From: Caulochytrium protostelioides
Taxonomy: Eukaryota > Chytridiomycota > Caulochytriomycetes > Caulochytriales > Caulochytriaceae
Assembly: GCA_003615045.1 (NCBI GenBank)
Contig: ML014286.1
Location: forward strand, 1-38,318
Reading direction: 5' to 3'
Length of the DNA stretch: 38,318 bases
Positions 9,801 to 19,600 of this stretch are shown here, piece after piece. The notes beneath the pieces were generated by a model. It made no database searches. It worked only from the letters and a program-made list of their open reading frames with translations, and was not told where the DNA came from. Numbering within the stretch: the first letter of the stretch is position 1; each line of letters starts with the position of its first letter. The translations under genes and the position numbers were made by a program.

Positions 9801-11420
9801 GTCGTCGTTCAGCTCATCGAGGTCGAGGTCGAGCGAGCTCGTATCGCTGACCGGGAGGGGCAGCATAAAGGCGAAGCGCGACGGCGACGGCTGAATGCTC
9901 ATGTGGTGCGTGGACGGTGCCGGCGCCGGACTCGTGCCCATGTCGGCGAGCCCGTGCATCTCCCACGGATCGGCCTGGGCCCCCGCGTCGCGGACCACGG
10001 CCGCGATGGTCTGCGTCTCCATGTGGAAGACCGGCTGCCGCTGGGCGGCCTGTTGGGCAGCCGCGAGGGCGGCGAGGAGCCGCTCGCACTCTTCGGTCTG
10101 GTGCTGCAGGCGCGACTGCAGCAGACGGCGCTCCTGCTCCATGCAGTGCGCGCTGCTCTGCAGCGTCGCGATGCGCATCTGCAGCTCGTGGATCGACTCG
10201 GTCGCGAGCCCTGTCGCACTAGACCGCGAGCTGTTCTTCGAGAGCGACGCGGTGAGGCCGTGGGCCGCCTGGGCTTCCTCGAGGCGCTGCAGCTCCTCCA
10301 GCGTCTTGGCCAGCGTGGCGTTCGTTTGCTGGAGATCGGCACGGACCGTCTCGAGTTCGGCCAGCAGGTGCTGGCGCTCCTGCAGCCACGCGTCTTCCTG
10401 GCGCGCATACGTGTGTGCCTCTTCGTTAGCGCGATGCAGCAGCTTGTCGTGTTCCCTTTGCAGCTCGAGCTGCTCGCGCCTCGCGTCCTCGAGCTGCTTC
10501 TCGAGCAGCTTGGCGCTGGCTTCCAAGGACTGCATGCGCGTCATGATCTTTTGGCGGTCGGTGCGCAGCACGCGCACCGTTTCCTCGCTGGCCTCCAGGT
10601 GGCGGTTGGCGTCGGCCTGCGCCGCGTCCTGCCGCCGCTGCCACTGCGCCTGCTCTTTGGTCAAGGACCGGATCTTGCGCGTCATGTCCTTGCGGTCGCG
10701 GTCCCAGGCATCGCGCTCGGCCGTCAGCTCCGCCACGTGCAGTTTGAGCTTCTGCGCTTCCTGGATCAAGCACTGGTCCAAGCTGGACGCGAGGCCTTCA
10801 TCCAGCTGACTGATGCGCTGCTGCGGCTGATAGGGCAGCGACGGCGACGGCGGCTGCGGGGTGGCTGGGTGGCGCGCGCTAGCGACGGCCGTCAACGGCG
10901 TCGACGGCGCGGCAGCGCCATGGGTACTCGATGCGCCAAGCGACGCGGCCAGGCCCGCGGTCGCCGGACGATTCCGTGGCGCCGGGATGCGACTGATGCG
11001 GAGCGACCGGTCCAGCCGGGTCGGGCTCGCCCCGGAGAGCGCTGCGGGCGCGTCGCCGGCCGCGGCTTCGTTGGAGGCGAGAAAGGCCTCGAAGGAGTGC
11101 GGGTCGTGCGCGGGCATCGACGGCCGGGCGGCGTCGGCCTCGGCGGCGTGGGCGGCCTGCGCAGCGGCGGCGGCGGCGGCGTCGGCCTCCGCTTGCTCGA
11201 GCTCGTCGACGCGGGCTTTTAGCGCTTCGACCTGCGAAAGCAGCATCTGGCCGAGCGACGCGGCCGTGTTGCAGTCGCTCTCTTTGGCGGCGAGCTGCGC
11301 CTGCAGCGCGGCGATCAGCGCCTCCTGCTGCTGCAGCTGCTGCAGCGCGTCCGCCGCGGCGGGCGGGGCGACGGCCGTCGGGCCATCGCGGGCCACGCTG
11401 TCGGAGACGGCCGCCGACAT
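6804..11420 (-). CDS. NUM1/ApsA/Mcp5-like cortical anchor: coiled coils plus PH domain
   Basis: A protein of 1538 residues. Residues about 24-80 form an N-terminal coiled coil containing AASLG (53-57). Long coiled coils follow at about 205-390 and 408-460, with an acidic run near 530. The PH domain lies at about 835-945, starting MIGSWFQKYSRNGRHVRLRY and continuing FWINPYARTLHW. This is the meiotic-cell-cortex PH type found in Num1, ApsA and Mcp5. Those proteins bind PI(4,5)P2 at the plasma membrane, anchor dynein for nuclear positioning and, in yeast, tether mitochondria. The remaining 590 residues are Ala/Pro/Ser/Thr-rich with no recognisable domain. Num1 homologues normally have the PH domain near the C-terminus, so the tail is odd. 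The frame extends upstream to a GTG; I use the ATG at 11420. It is divergent from the PIH1 gene. Confidence 0.82.
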   Translation of the reverse strand: MSAAVSDSVARDGPTAVAPPAAADALQQLQQQEALIAALQAQLAAKESDCNTAASLGQMLLSQVEALKARVDELEQAEADAAAAAAAQAAHAAEADAARPSMPAHDPHSFEAFLASNEAAAGDAPAALSGASPTRLDRSLRISRIPAPRNRPATAGLAASLGASSTHGAAAPSTPLTAVASARHPATPQPPSPSLPYQPQQRISQLDEGLASSLDQCLIQEAQKLKLHVAELTAERDAWDRDRKDMTRKIRSLTKEQAQWQRRQDAAQADANRHLEASEETVRVLRTDRQKIMTRMQSLEASAKLLEKQLEDARREQLELQREHDKLLHRANEEAHTYARQEDAWLQERQHLLAELETVRADLQQTNATLAKTLEELQRLEEAQAAHGLTASLSKNSSRSSATGLATESIHELQMRIATLQSSAHCMEQERRLLQSRLQHQTEECERLLAALAAAQQAAQRQPVFHMETQTIAAVVRDAGAQADPWEMHGLADMGTSPAPAPSTHHMSIQPSPSRFAFMLPLPVSDTSSLDLDLDELNDDDDDGDVDDRDDGIGARPSRPSAAAVLDGGAAPVPSHADAHVDAVAPGARLLEADGLALLEPSSRRFSRADSLASSTCTYPELMGVPRRLDDLFASAAADANAHADGRHVPSSGSTAEVMAPVMGGDAAALDALLTSAAAVETPHADSAATLPTSPSGPVLLAKSSEPDVADAAVLVDVPTRSAHSTPRSRSPVKSTGPLPWPLSGRTPVDYEDRVVPPRSDAPNGMARRPTLPREPEASLSDGASFSRAQSVLRDAPLSDDDLMGSGRASPTHSASMNQSGSMAAAEHPVESLTHAMIGSWFQKYSRNGRHVRLRYFWINPYARTLHWAAKPPSQGKRNQATRYAFIESLQWNEAVHASSTRNYPPSREHALVFMTPGRKLELVATNWGDHRRWIAGITLLLESTHSQAPLTEQFAMAMGARRVSIGTAIHERASTTTAPLSASTATHTTGAAGASAASATATVAPTAPLPAGDDRDGTHGVASRSPGPRSARLHPSLSRSTTENAHVSSKTVASPSGPKVQLVASGAPLAASTASANTGLPPPARASTTRHATVVAGHAPANPNTNAPPPLARSMTRRPSVAATLVASVFRFARSTNTPPTSDPPVDAASAASAPRGKHGRAMTHHFLSPSRSNSGHSLAASGTPPLAVAGGNGDTVSSGGSVFGSGSDLLSHLQPPTRSALLAASVASGSPTPSLANGGATAPTTTATLGPTGRRMGRQRSLTRHLSASVGILTASLQRGQSAAAPTQAPITPAMVPQPPLSTVLAPTASAERTLPSLPEDMALRTQAPLVASPTDDAMDLTDLAPAAETPLHAPVTAATAAPASPSMAPTAARSRLATTMPFRRSMSFLGKSATPMPRADPALAAPAPIPAPDASAARGPRGPGSGASPGRLASPSLDAIPAGRRGMPAVTFSTPVTPARFAKSVASPPARLGSGSPGRSSAARAPRPRQASVGDGGIALAGSDGPRLPLAVQMRRQQEIARTLASFPGAFGVGP

Positions 11421-11728
11421 GGCCAATCTCCGGGGAAAGGCCGTCCACGCAGCGCGGCGGAGGCGCACGAGACGCGTCGCAGCGAGAGTCGCAATGCGTG
11501 CGAGACGCAGTAAGTCTAGCCGACCAGGATACCGGCACGCGGCGCTCGGGTGCTCACCCTCGGCGCAGGCAACAGCCGAGGTCGGTGCTCAGAGGCTCGC
11601 GACGTGGCGAGAGAACCCAAGGTCGGACCGCCAATGGGCGGTGATAGCGGTGGTGGTGGCGACGGCGGCGGCAGCCACGTGTCCGTCGCCCCAGACGGCG
11701 TCTACGAGCCGACGTGATCTGAAGGGCC

Positions 11729-11772
11729 GCGAGGCGAGGCGAGGCGCGGCGAGGCGAGGCGAGGCGAGGCGG
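11729..11772. repeat. GAGGC pentamer array
   Basis: Roughly nine copies of CGAGG/GAGGC, with one GCGGC variant. It sits about 300 bp upstream of the NUM1-like start, on a strongly purine-biased plus strand. Confidence 0.85.
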
Positions 11773-12041
11773 CGGCGGGGGCCGATGCAGGCTGAAAGGT
11801 GAAAGCCGGTGACACACGTGGAAGGGGCCTGCGCGGCAGCACGAGCGCTACGCGGACGTCGCGCCGCTTGGCAGACGCTGACTGCAGGCGTCGGTTCGCA
11901 GGCGTCGCAACAGCGTTTCACTCGTCATTTGAAGGCTCGTGCCACGTCGTCTCGGCGACGGCCTCGGCCTCGGCCACGGCCACGGCCTTGGACGGCGGTC
12001 TCCGCCCTCGGGTTCGTGGGAGGTCGGTGAGGCCTGCGGCG

Positions 12042-12042
<1 letters not shown>

Positions 12043-12071
<29 letters not shown>
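12043..12071. repeat. CCG trinucleotide array
   Basis: About nine and a half perfect CCG units in non-coding DNA between two divergent genes. Confidence 0.9.
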
Positions 12072-12076
<5 letters not shown>

Positions 12077-12555
12077 TGGGCAAGACCGACGACGGGCGGA
12101 CGGCCGGGCGGCGCTCGCGGAGCCGGACGGCGCTGATGCCGCTCGTGCCGCTCACGGCTTGGCGGCGCGCCGCCATCATCAACAGTCTTCAAGCATGGCC
12201 GCCCGCGCCACGGTCCCTCGCGGCTCTCGGCCTGGCCGCCGAAAAGAAAGAACAAGCGTCGCGCGTGGCGAGGCGATCCGCCGCCACGTCTCTCCCCCCT
12301 TTCGCCGGAAAAGCGGCAGCACCGACGGGCGAGGTGTTCATCACACGACGGCGACGACGAGGGGTGGGCAAAGGATCATGGGAACCCTCGCAGCATGCCG
12401 GCACGCCGTTGGATCGCTGAGAGTGATCACTGCGAGCTCTTCAGAGGTGTCGGGTGTTCCGTCGTTCAGCGCGAAGGATCAAGTCTGCGCCATTCCAACC
12501 ATCGTCTTGGAAGCCATCGCCGGCCCCGTCGTGGGGAATCCGCACTCGCACCGCC

Positions 12556-13741
12556 ATGGAGCCGACCCAAGCGCAAGCGCTGTGGTCGCAGCTCGACCGC
12601 CTGGCCCAGAGCGATTCGAAGGCCTACGAGACCTTGATCCGGCAGGTCCGCCAGCATGCGCATACGGAGCGCCAGCGGTCCGTCGACTGGATCGCGGCGG
12701 TCGTCTACACCGTCGCCGAGACGCCGCGCCCCGTGAACTCCGCGCCGTTGCCACCATCGAAAACCACCCCGACGCCGCCGCCGGCGCGCCCGACGCGGTG
12801 CATTCTGCAGGTCGGCGCGCATGCGAGTGTGCCGCCGCCCGCCGACGCGGCCGACGTGCCCATGGTGCTGCTGGACCGCATGCCGCCCACGGCGCCGGCG
12901 CGCGCCTGCGCGATGCTCAACGACGGCCGCGCCGCGTGGCTCATCGATGCGCTCGTGCCGGTCGCCGTCGCCCGCCGCGCCCAGCAGTCCTCCGGCTACC
13001 TCGCGGACCTGCTGGCGCTCGTGGCGCGCAGCGCGCGCGCCGAGTTCGCGATCGCGATCGACCCGGACGCCGAGGCCGCCGTGCGGCTGGCCCAAGACGA
13101 CTATGTGCCGCTGCCGGACGCCATGAATCCCGCGATGCATGCCGCGGCCGCCGCCGCCGAAGTCAGCTACAAGGCGGCGCCGGAGCCCGAGGCGGAGACC
13201 CGACCGCTGACGATGCCGCTGACGGTGCCCTCGTCGGCGTCCGCGACGGCATCGGCCTCGGGGCCCGAACGGCCCCTCATCCAGGTCATGGACCCAGCGT
13301 CATGCGGCCCGAAGCCGGCGCCGTCTGCCGCGGGGACGTCCGATGCGTCGTCCCCGATGGCACTGACCCACGAAAGCACGGCATCCGCCGTCCTCTTCAC
13401 CTTGACGGTGCCTCGCGGCGTAAGTTTGCTGATTGGATTGATTGGGGTGGTCGATTCCCGGACTGAGAATGTCCAAGCAGACCCGTGCCCTGCACTCGAA
13501 GGCTCACCTCGCCTTGTTCGCGATCTCCTGCTTTCTTGGTGGATAGACGGCGCTGCCGCAGCTCGACATCGGCGTCGCCGACCGGTCGCTGGTCGTGGTC
13601 TTCACGGACACGGCGACGGGACGGCGGACCACGATCCAGCGGCCGATCCCCGCCCGCGTCATCGACACCCAGCACTACACGGCCGCCTTCTCCAAGAAGC
13701 ACGCGCGCTGCCGCATCTCTTTCCCCATCGCGTCCCGTTAA
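12556..13741 (+). CDS. PIH1-domain HSP90 co-chaperone, two exons
   Basis: Exon 1 is 12556-13419 and exon 2 is 13547-13741, giving 352 residues. The start MEPTQAQALWSQLDRLAQSD is the usual PIH1D1/PIH1D2 opening helix. Residues about 130-200 fit the PIH1 fold, including IDALVPVAVARRAQ and a following LADLLALVARSARAEF. Exon 2 supplies a C-terminal CS-like beta sandwich (LPQLDIGVADRSLVVVF, then AAFSKKHARCRISFPI). Without splicing, the frame reads into intron and loses this C-terminus. PIH1 proteins bridge clients to HSP90 and RUVBL1/2 (R2TP-type complexes) for snoRNP, PIKK or axonemal dynein assembly. I cannot tell whether this is the PIH1D1 or PIH1D2 type. The ATG has a GCCATGG context. Confidence 0.75.
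13420..13546 (+). other. Intron of the PIH1-domain gene
   Basis: 127 bp, phase 0, with a canonical GTAAGT donor and an acceptor GGATAG preceded by a pyrimidine-rich stretch. Splicing joins VPRG to TALPQLDIG and restores the CS-like domain. The internal AG in CCGCAG shortly downstream is a less likely alternative acceptor. Confidence 0.75.
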
Positions 13742-14376
13742 AGGATCCTCTCACGCGCGGCGTCTCCGTTTACATAGAATACTCTGTGTCTAGAGATACG
13801 CCTATCTTGCTGGGCTTGTTATGACCCGCGGGTCCGTCGGGGATCGACAAGGTTGGTGTCCGTTGGAGGCGCCCCCCGGGTTCGACGGCGCATGGCAGAC
13901 CCGCTCCCGGGTGGCGGAGTTGGGGGGGGCCCTTCCCCGGGTCGGCGAAGGCAGCCATGGGCCGGTGGCGGGGGCGGTCAGACCGCGATGCCGATGGACC
14001 GCCGCGAGCCTCCGCCACGAGCTCACGGCGCGACGAGAGACGGTCCATGCGTAGTGTGACACGACTTCATGGAAGACGGATCGCTCGACGCTCTGCGAGA
14101 CCCGATGCATGAACCGCCGAGAGCTGCTCCTTCGTGAAGAACGTCATTTGTTGCCCTTTGCTTTTTTGGCCATTCGTGGGCAGACTCCGCTGCGTCGAAA
14201 GACAAACTCCGCTCATCGGTGCCGCTTGAGTACCAATTCCCCCCCAACGCTCTCGGCGTGCTGCTGACCTCCTGCGACTCCCTTTCGGCCGATCCTGATA
14301 CCCCGTCCTGATACCGGTTCTCAATCGGTCCCCGCCCTTCCCCGCCTCTCCTTCCTTCGGGGTTCAGGTCGCCACA
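13742..14376. other. Intergenic region before BUD23
   Basis: 635 bp between two plus-strand genes. The middle has a G/C-rich section with homopolymer G runs (13922-13928). A 52-codon ATG frame begins at 14109, but it matches nothing known and has poor codon bias, so I do not call it. The last 100 bp are pyrimidine-rich and lead into the BUD23 start. Confidence 0.55.
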
Positions 14377-15261
14377 ATGGCCACCCGTCCCGAGCACTCG
14401 GCGCCGCCCGAGATCTTCTACGGCGAGACGGAGGCGGTCAAGTATACCGCGAGCACGCGCGTGACCTCCATCCAGGCCGAGATGACCGAGCGCGCCCTCG
14501 AGATTATGAACCTGCCTGGCCCGAGCTTCCTGCTGGACATCGGCTGCGGCTCCGGCCTGAGTGGCGAAATTCTCGACGAGAACGAGCACATCTGGGTCGG
14601 CCTCGACATCAGTTCGGCGATGCTGGACGTCGCGCTCGAGCGCGAGAGCGAGGGCGATCTCTTCCTGCAGGACATCGGCCAGGGCATGGCCTTCCGCCCG
14701 GGCTCGTTCGACGGCGCCGTCTCGATCTCCGTGATCCAGTGGCTCTGCAATGCCGACGCCACGACCCACGAGCCCCGCGCGCGCCTGAAGCGCTTCTTCA
14801 CGACGCTGTACATGGCGCTGCGCCGCGGCGCCCGCGCCGTCTTCCAGTTCTACCCGGAGGGCCCACACCAGATCGACCTGATCACGACCGCCGCGCACCG
14901 CGCCGGCTTCACGGGCGGCGTCGTCGTCGACTACCCGAACTCCTCCAAGGCGCGCAAGTACTACCTGTGCCTGTTCGCGGGCTCCGAGAATGTGCCGCTG
15001 CCGGCGGCGCGCACCGACCCGCTCGCGGACGGCATGGACGTCGACGGCGCGCCGGCCGCGGTCGGTGCCGGCCAGGTCCGCCACGTCGAGCGCGGCCGCC
15101 AGCGCGTGCTCAAGGGCAAGGGCCGCGCCAAAGGCCTGACGACCGCCAAAACCCGTCGCGAGCGCATTCTCCACAAGAAGGCCCTCAGCCGGTTGCGCGG
15201 CAAGGAGGGCATTCCGCTGGACAGCAAGCGGACCGGCAAGAAGCGCAAAGATCGCTTCTAA
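14377..15261 (+). CDS. BUD23: 18S rRNA (guanine-N7) methyltransferase Bud23
   Basis: 294 residues, close to the yeast protein (275). It methylates N7 of a conserved guanine in 18S rRNA (G1575 in yeast) with the Trm112 partner and takes part in late 40S maturation. Seen: N-terminal PPEIFYGETEAVKYT typical of the family; SAM motif I LLDIGCGSGLSGE (about 52-64); acidic D77 in VGLDIS; VSISVIQWLCNAD (about 116-127), the family's substrate-side motif; and a basic C-terminal WBS-methyltransferase extension (about 205-294) ending TGKKRKDRF, a likely nuclear or nucleolar signal. The start ATG sits in GCCACAATGG, a strong initiation context. Single exon. It is convergent with uS13m, with 271 bp between the stops. 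Confidence 0.95.
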   Translation: MATRPEHSAPPEIFYGETEAVKYTASTRVTSIQAEMTERALEIMNLPGPSFLLDIGCGSGLSGEILDENEHIWVGLDISSAMLDVALERESEGDLFLQDIGQGMAFRPGSFDGAVSISVIQWLCNADATTHEPRARLKRFFTTLYMALRRGARAVFQFYPEGPHQIDLITTAAHRAGFTGGVVVDYPNSSKARKYYLCLFAGSENVPLPAARTDPLADGMDVDGAPAAVGAGQVRHVERGRQRVLKGKGRAKGLTTAKTRRERILHKKALSRLRGKEGIPLDSKRTGKKRKDRF

Positions 15262-15532
15262 TCGTCGCGACGTGCTGGTTCCCCCTCTCGCTGATCCCTT
15301 GGTCTTTATTTTTGTCTCCCCTTTATTTAATGGCATGCCTCTCTGTTCCCCTACGACACGCATGATACCAGGCGACCAGGCTACCCGACCCGAGCGACCC
15401 TGTCGCTCTACCGCGAGCAAAAGGAATGGGGATGACTATAGATACAAAAGCGTGCGAGTGCATGCCGACGTGAAAACGAACAACGAATAGGGCAGCTCAC
15501 GCGTCGGCGCGGCGCTGCTTGTCAGCAGACGT

Positions 15533-16003
15533 TCAGAGCAGATGGCGGAAGAGCGGCATCAGGCGCTGGAACGTCTGGGCGGCCGCGGCGGCCATGGGCT
15601 GGGACACGCCCGCGACGCCCTGCAGGGGCAGACTGGTGGCCGTCGAGAACTTGCGCAGGCCGCGGCCGTTGAGGCGCTTGGCGGTCTGACCGTTCGTCTG
15701 CGTGCGGCCGGTCAGCGGCAGGTGCGCCGCGTGGCGTGCGCCGCGGTAGGTGCCGATGCGCACGAGCCGCTCCACGTTGCCCTTGACCTCGCGGCGGAGC
15801 TCGGCCTCGATGGTCATCTTGGACAGCAGGCCCGCGACCTTGGTAAGCTTGTTCTCGGAGAGGTCGCCCAGGCGGCAGTGCTTGTGGATGTACAGCGCGT
15901 TGCAGATGCGCTCGGCGTTCGCGGGGCCCACGCCGAAGACGCTCTGCAGGGCGATGTGTGCCGGCTTCTTGTCCGGCAGGCTCACGCCCAGCAAATAAAC
16001 CAT
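15533..16003 (-). CDS. SWS2: Mitochondrial small-subunit ribosomal protein uS13m
   Basis: 156 residues. This is the S13 family, located at the head of the mitochondrial small subunit. Seen: helix-two-turn-helix start YLLGVSLPDKKPAHIALQSV; FGVGPANAERICNALYI; LSENKLTKVAGLLSKMTIE; then the rRNA-binding basic part IGTYRGARHAAHLPLTGRTQ with TNGQTAKRLNG. The spacing and the N-terminus match fungal Sws2 rather than cytosolic uS13. The ATG at 16003 (in GCCGCCATGG on the coding strand) matches the family start; the frame extends upstream only to a TTG. No separate presequence is visible; the N-terminal half may act as an internal signal, as in other uS13m. A C-terminal extension of about 40 residues is not conserved. 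Confidence 0.92.
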   Translation of the reverse strand: MVYLLGVSLPDKKPAHIALQSVFGVGPANAERICNALYIHKHCRLGDLSENKLTKVAGLLSKMTIEAELRREVKGNVERLVRIGTYRGARHAAHLPLTGRTQTNGQTAKRLNGRGLRKFSTATSLPLQGVAGVSQPMAAAAAQTFQRLMPLFRHLL

Positions 16004-16637
16004 GGCGGCGGCGGCAGTATGAATCGAGGGCGAGTCTCTCAACGGGGTGGAGGGGGTGGGTGGCAGCCCGACGGGGGATCGTCGCTACTGCGTCTCGCTC
16101 GCTCACACGCAGCGTTCCGACGAGCGGGAGCGGAGATTGATTCCCAAGAAGGAGCGCCGAGGCGACGGGTGGCCGGACCAGAGCTGATGGACGTCAAGCG
16201 CGCCAAGCAGCTGTCAAGCGAGCCAAGAAGCTTTGGCGCGAGCCAAGAAGCTTTCAAGCACCGGCCGGGTGGCGGCGCCACCGGCGGAGCATCCTTGTCG
16301 GGGCTCGCCTCCACAGCCGTCGCGGTGTCATCATGAGACGCACGCGGCCCTTCGTGGGCGAGCGCCGCATCGGGTGGCGGCCGGGACCCCGCAGCCTCGC
16401 TGTTTCCCGGGTCGCTGCCCGCCCGGTGGCGCATGGCGCAGCAGCCGGCCGGGCGGGTCGGGGCGTTGCTGGCGATCCCATAGAGCGCGTCCCCTCCTCC
16501 CTCAGCGATCCAAAACAAAAAACAGCGTTGCGGATGCGATGCACTGTGAAGTGATTAGAAGTACGTAAATCATCCGATGGATCGCGGCATCGGATGAGGA
16601 AAGCCGCATCGTCCGATAGCGCTACAGGCGCTCATGA
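16004..16637. other. Intergenic region between uS13m and CLU1
   Basis: 634 bp between two minus-strand genes. It should hold the uS13m promoter (right next to 16003) and the CLU1 3' end. The 17-bp segment GCGAGCCAAGAAGCTTT occurs twice, at 16218-16234 and 16238-16254. No gene was recognised. Confidence 0.55.
16218..16254. repeat. Two direct copies of a 17-bp segment
   Basis: GCGAGCCAAGAAGCTTT is duplicated with a 20-bp period, about 215-250 bp upstream of uS13m. Perfect copies suggest a recent slippage event or a doubled regulatory site; the sequence alone cannot decide. Confidence 0.7.
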
Positions 16638-19600
16638 TTAGTGGCGGCGACCGCCCTTCTTGGCGGCTTTGGCGGCCTTGGCAGCTTTGGCGGCACGGGC
16701 ACGCTGGCCTGCGCCCGCGGCGGCGGCAGCGGCCGCCGAGGGGCTCGCGCCGGCCGCGCTCGCCCGCGCGGCCGCCGCTGCCGCCGCGCTGGCGCTCTGC
16801 TGGCGCTGGCGGGCGGCCTCGCGGGCGACGTGCTGGTCGTAGACGGCGCGGTGCGTCAAGCTGCCCAGCCAGCGCGCGGCCTCGTGGGTGCGCGCGTGCT
16901 GCGGCCCGACGGCGCGGCGCCATGACGCCACGATCTCGCGCTGGCGCGCCATCGCCTCGAGCGTGCGGCCGCCGATCGCCAGCGACTGCACGAGCTGCTC
17001 GCACGCGGTGCGCACCGCGTCGGTGTCCCGCTGCTCGCGCTCCGTCAAGGCGGGCGCGCTCTCGGCGGCTTCGTTGCCCGCATGGGTCGCCGTCGGCGCC
17101 GCTGTGGCGGGTGACGTCGCCGGAGGCTTGGACGACGACGCCGACGCCGGCACCGCGTCCTCGGAGGGCTGGGTCGGCGACGGCGCGGCGTCCGCCGTCG
17201 TCGTGGCGGCTTCGGCGTTCGCGCCGGTGCCGTCGGCCGGCTTGGCGGCAAAGACAGTGTTGAGGACCGCCGTCGTCGCGGCGACCGGGTCAGCGTCCTC
17301 GGGCTCGAAGGCGGCGGCCGAGGAGAAGCCCTGGGCGTGCGGGCGGGCGGCCTGGGCCAGCGCGAGGGTCTGGCGGAAGTGGCGCAGCGCGGTCGCCTTG
17401 TCGCCGCGGGTCTGGGCCATCGCGCCCAGGTTGGTCGCGACGGCGATGCTGTCCGGGTGCGCAAGCCCCGGCTTCAGCGTCGTGAGGCGCTTCCAGTGCA
17501 CGAGGGTGTGGCGCATCACGGCCTCGGCCTCGGCGGCCTGCTCGGACTGGAACAGGAAGTAGGCCAGGTTGAAGCACTCCTGCAGGGTGTCGGTATGGTC
17601 GACGCCGAGGGTGCGCTCGCACGCCAGCACGGCCCGCAGCTGCCACGCGAGGGCCTCCCGGGCCTCCTGCTCGCCGAACATGACCGTCGCCATGTGGCCC
17701 GCGAGGCGGCCCGTGGCCGGGTGGATCGGGCCGAGAACCTGCTCCGAGATCTGGTAGCCCTCCTGGAGCAGATCGATGCCCATCGCGCGGCGCGCGGCGC
17801 GCCGCGTGTTCTCCGCCTTGAGCGTCGCGACCGCGCGCTCGAACTCCTGCTTGACCTCGGCGGGTGCGTCCGCCGCGGGTTCCGGCGGCACCGGCATGGC
17901 GGCGTTCTGGTACACGGCGCGGCGGCCGTTCTCGACGGCTTCTTCGGCCAGGCGGGAGGTCGGCTCGACCTGCTTGATGACGGGGTAGTGGTGCAGCAGG
18001 TCCTGCGCCGTGAACAAGGGCTCGCCCGCGGCGGGCGTGTACGCGCGGGCGCGCAGTTGCAGACCCAGCTGCAGGCAGAGACGGCGCAGCAGCACGGGGG
18101 TACTGAGGGTCGCCGGCGAGAAGGTCGCTGTGAAGTCGGCCTCGTAGTCAAAGTTGAGCGTGATGTCCGTGCGGACGATGTGCCACAGCGACGCCGGCGT
18201 ATACGCCGAGTAGTCTGACAGGTCGCTCGGCGGCGTGATCTCGGTTTCGGTATCGGTCGCATCGCGGTCCGCCAGCGGCGTGAACACGCAGCTGAGCATG
18301 TGTGCCACGCAGGCCGCGAGACGCGCGAAGGGCACGGCTTGCATGCACCCGCGGATCACGCGCTTCAGCACACGGGCGACCATCTCGAGCTCGCAGAGCG
18401 CGATGGCATACTGCGCGCTGCTCGAGGGGTCCTCCATGTCCAAGCCACGCAGCGTCGTGGCGAGCGGGCCCAGGTAGCGCATGTTGAGGCCCTGGCGGTG
18501 CATCCAGCGCGTGAGCGCGGCGCCGTCGGCCGGCAGGGACGCGCCCGAGAGCTCGGCCATCTCGCGGGCGGCGCGGGGCAGCAGCTCGTCGCCAACGAAC
18601 CGCGACACGGCGCGGACGGCGTCCTGATCCGCGGGGTTCTGCGGCTTCACGTGGGTGAACGCGTCGAGACTCAAGCGGTGGTCGGACGCATCCATCTCCG
18701 ACAGCTCCTGGATGACTTCGGGTGCGAGCTCGTCGATGTCGCTGAGGGTCGCGGCGTCGACCTCGGCAGGCGGCCGACCGGCCTCGGCGCGGCCAGCGCG
18801 GATCTTGGCGAGAACCTGGGCCTGCATCTGGTGGTGGAAGAAGTGCTCGAGCGCCTCCGGGCGCAGCAGGGCCATCGCGTGCGGGTAGCGGGGGTGCGCG
18901 TCGAGCCACGTGATGTCCACGGGCGTCATGCGCGACAGGTCGAGAATGTACTTGCGGCCGTCGGTGCCATTGATGCCCTTCGTGTCGAGCGAGAGATGCA
19001 CGGTGTGCTCGGCGCCCTCGCCGTCGGTCACGACGTGCGGCTGCAGGTTGAGCTTCTTGGCGACCTCGCCGAACTTGTCGGCGAACCAGGCGTCGTCCAG
19101 GATCGTCTGGCCGTTGTCCACCGAGCCCGCGGTGATGTTGGGCTCGTCGGCCTTGGCGCGCAGGATGCCCGGCACGATCGTCTGCGCCACGAGCCGCATG
19201 CCCTTCACGTCGATCAGCGCCGTGCCCGGGAGGAACAGGTCGGGCAAGTCCATCTGAGTGAGGGTCGCGGCGCCCTGGACGTCCTTGCCGGCGATCACGT
19301 GCGCGGCGCGCGCGCCGCCATACGCGCCGGTCTGCTCCGCGTCGGCGCCCTGGGAGTAGAAGATGTTGTTGTGCAGGAACAGCTGCTGCTCGGGCGGGTC
19401 GTCCGGGTTGATGGGCGCCAGCGAGCCCTGGGCGATGGCGGTCGCGCCGGCGACGCTCGCGGCAATAAAGTCGCTGTGCACGCGGTGCAGCGCCTGGTCG
19501 CGGGCGACGCGCTCGTGCGGCGAGGCCCTCGGCAGCTCGCGGGCGGCCTGGATCTCGTCGTTCCAGTCGTGCAAGCCAAACGTCTCACTCGTCTCGCTCG

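Larger units (their letters stand above)
11421..12555. other. Divergent intergenic region with simple repeats
   Basis: 1.1 kb between the NUM1-like gene (minus) and the PIH1-domain gene (plus), presumably holding both promoters. It contains a GAGGC array (11729-11772), a run alternating GGCCTC and GGCCAC (about 11960-11987) and a CCG array (12043-12071). Open frames across it are shadows of these repeats. No gene was recognised. Confidence 0.6.

Noticed and set aside
9681-11222. A 513-codon plus-strand frame opposite the NUM1-like coiled coil
   Set aside because: Mirror of the coiled-coil coding sequence; Leu/Arg/Val-rich with no domain.
13820-13960. GGGTTCGACGG, which looks like a tRNA T-arm
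   Set aside because: No matching acceptor, D-arm or anticodon stem could be folded around it.
14109-14267. A 52-codon ATG frame just upstream of BUD23
   Set aside because: No homology and poor codon bias; likely part of the BUD23 promoter or leader.
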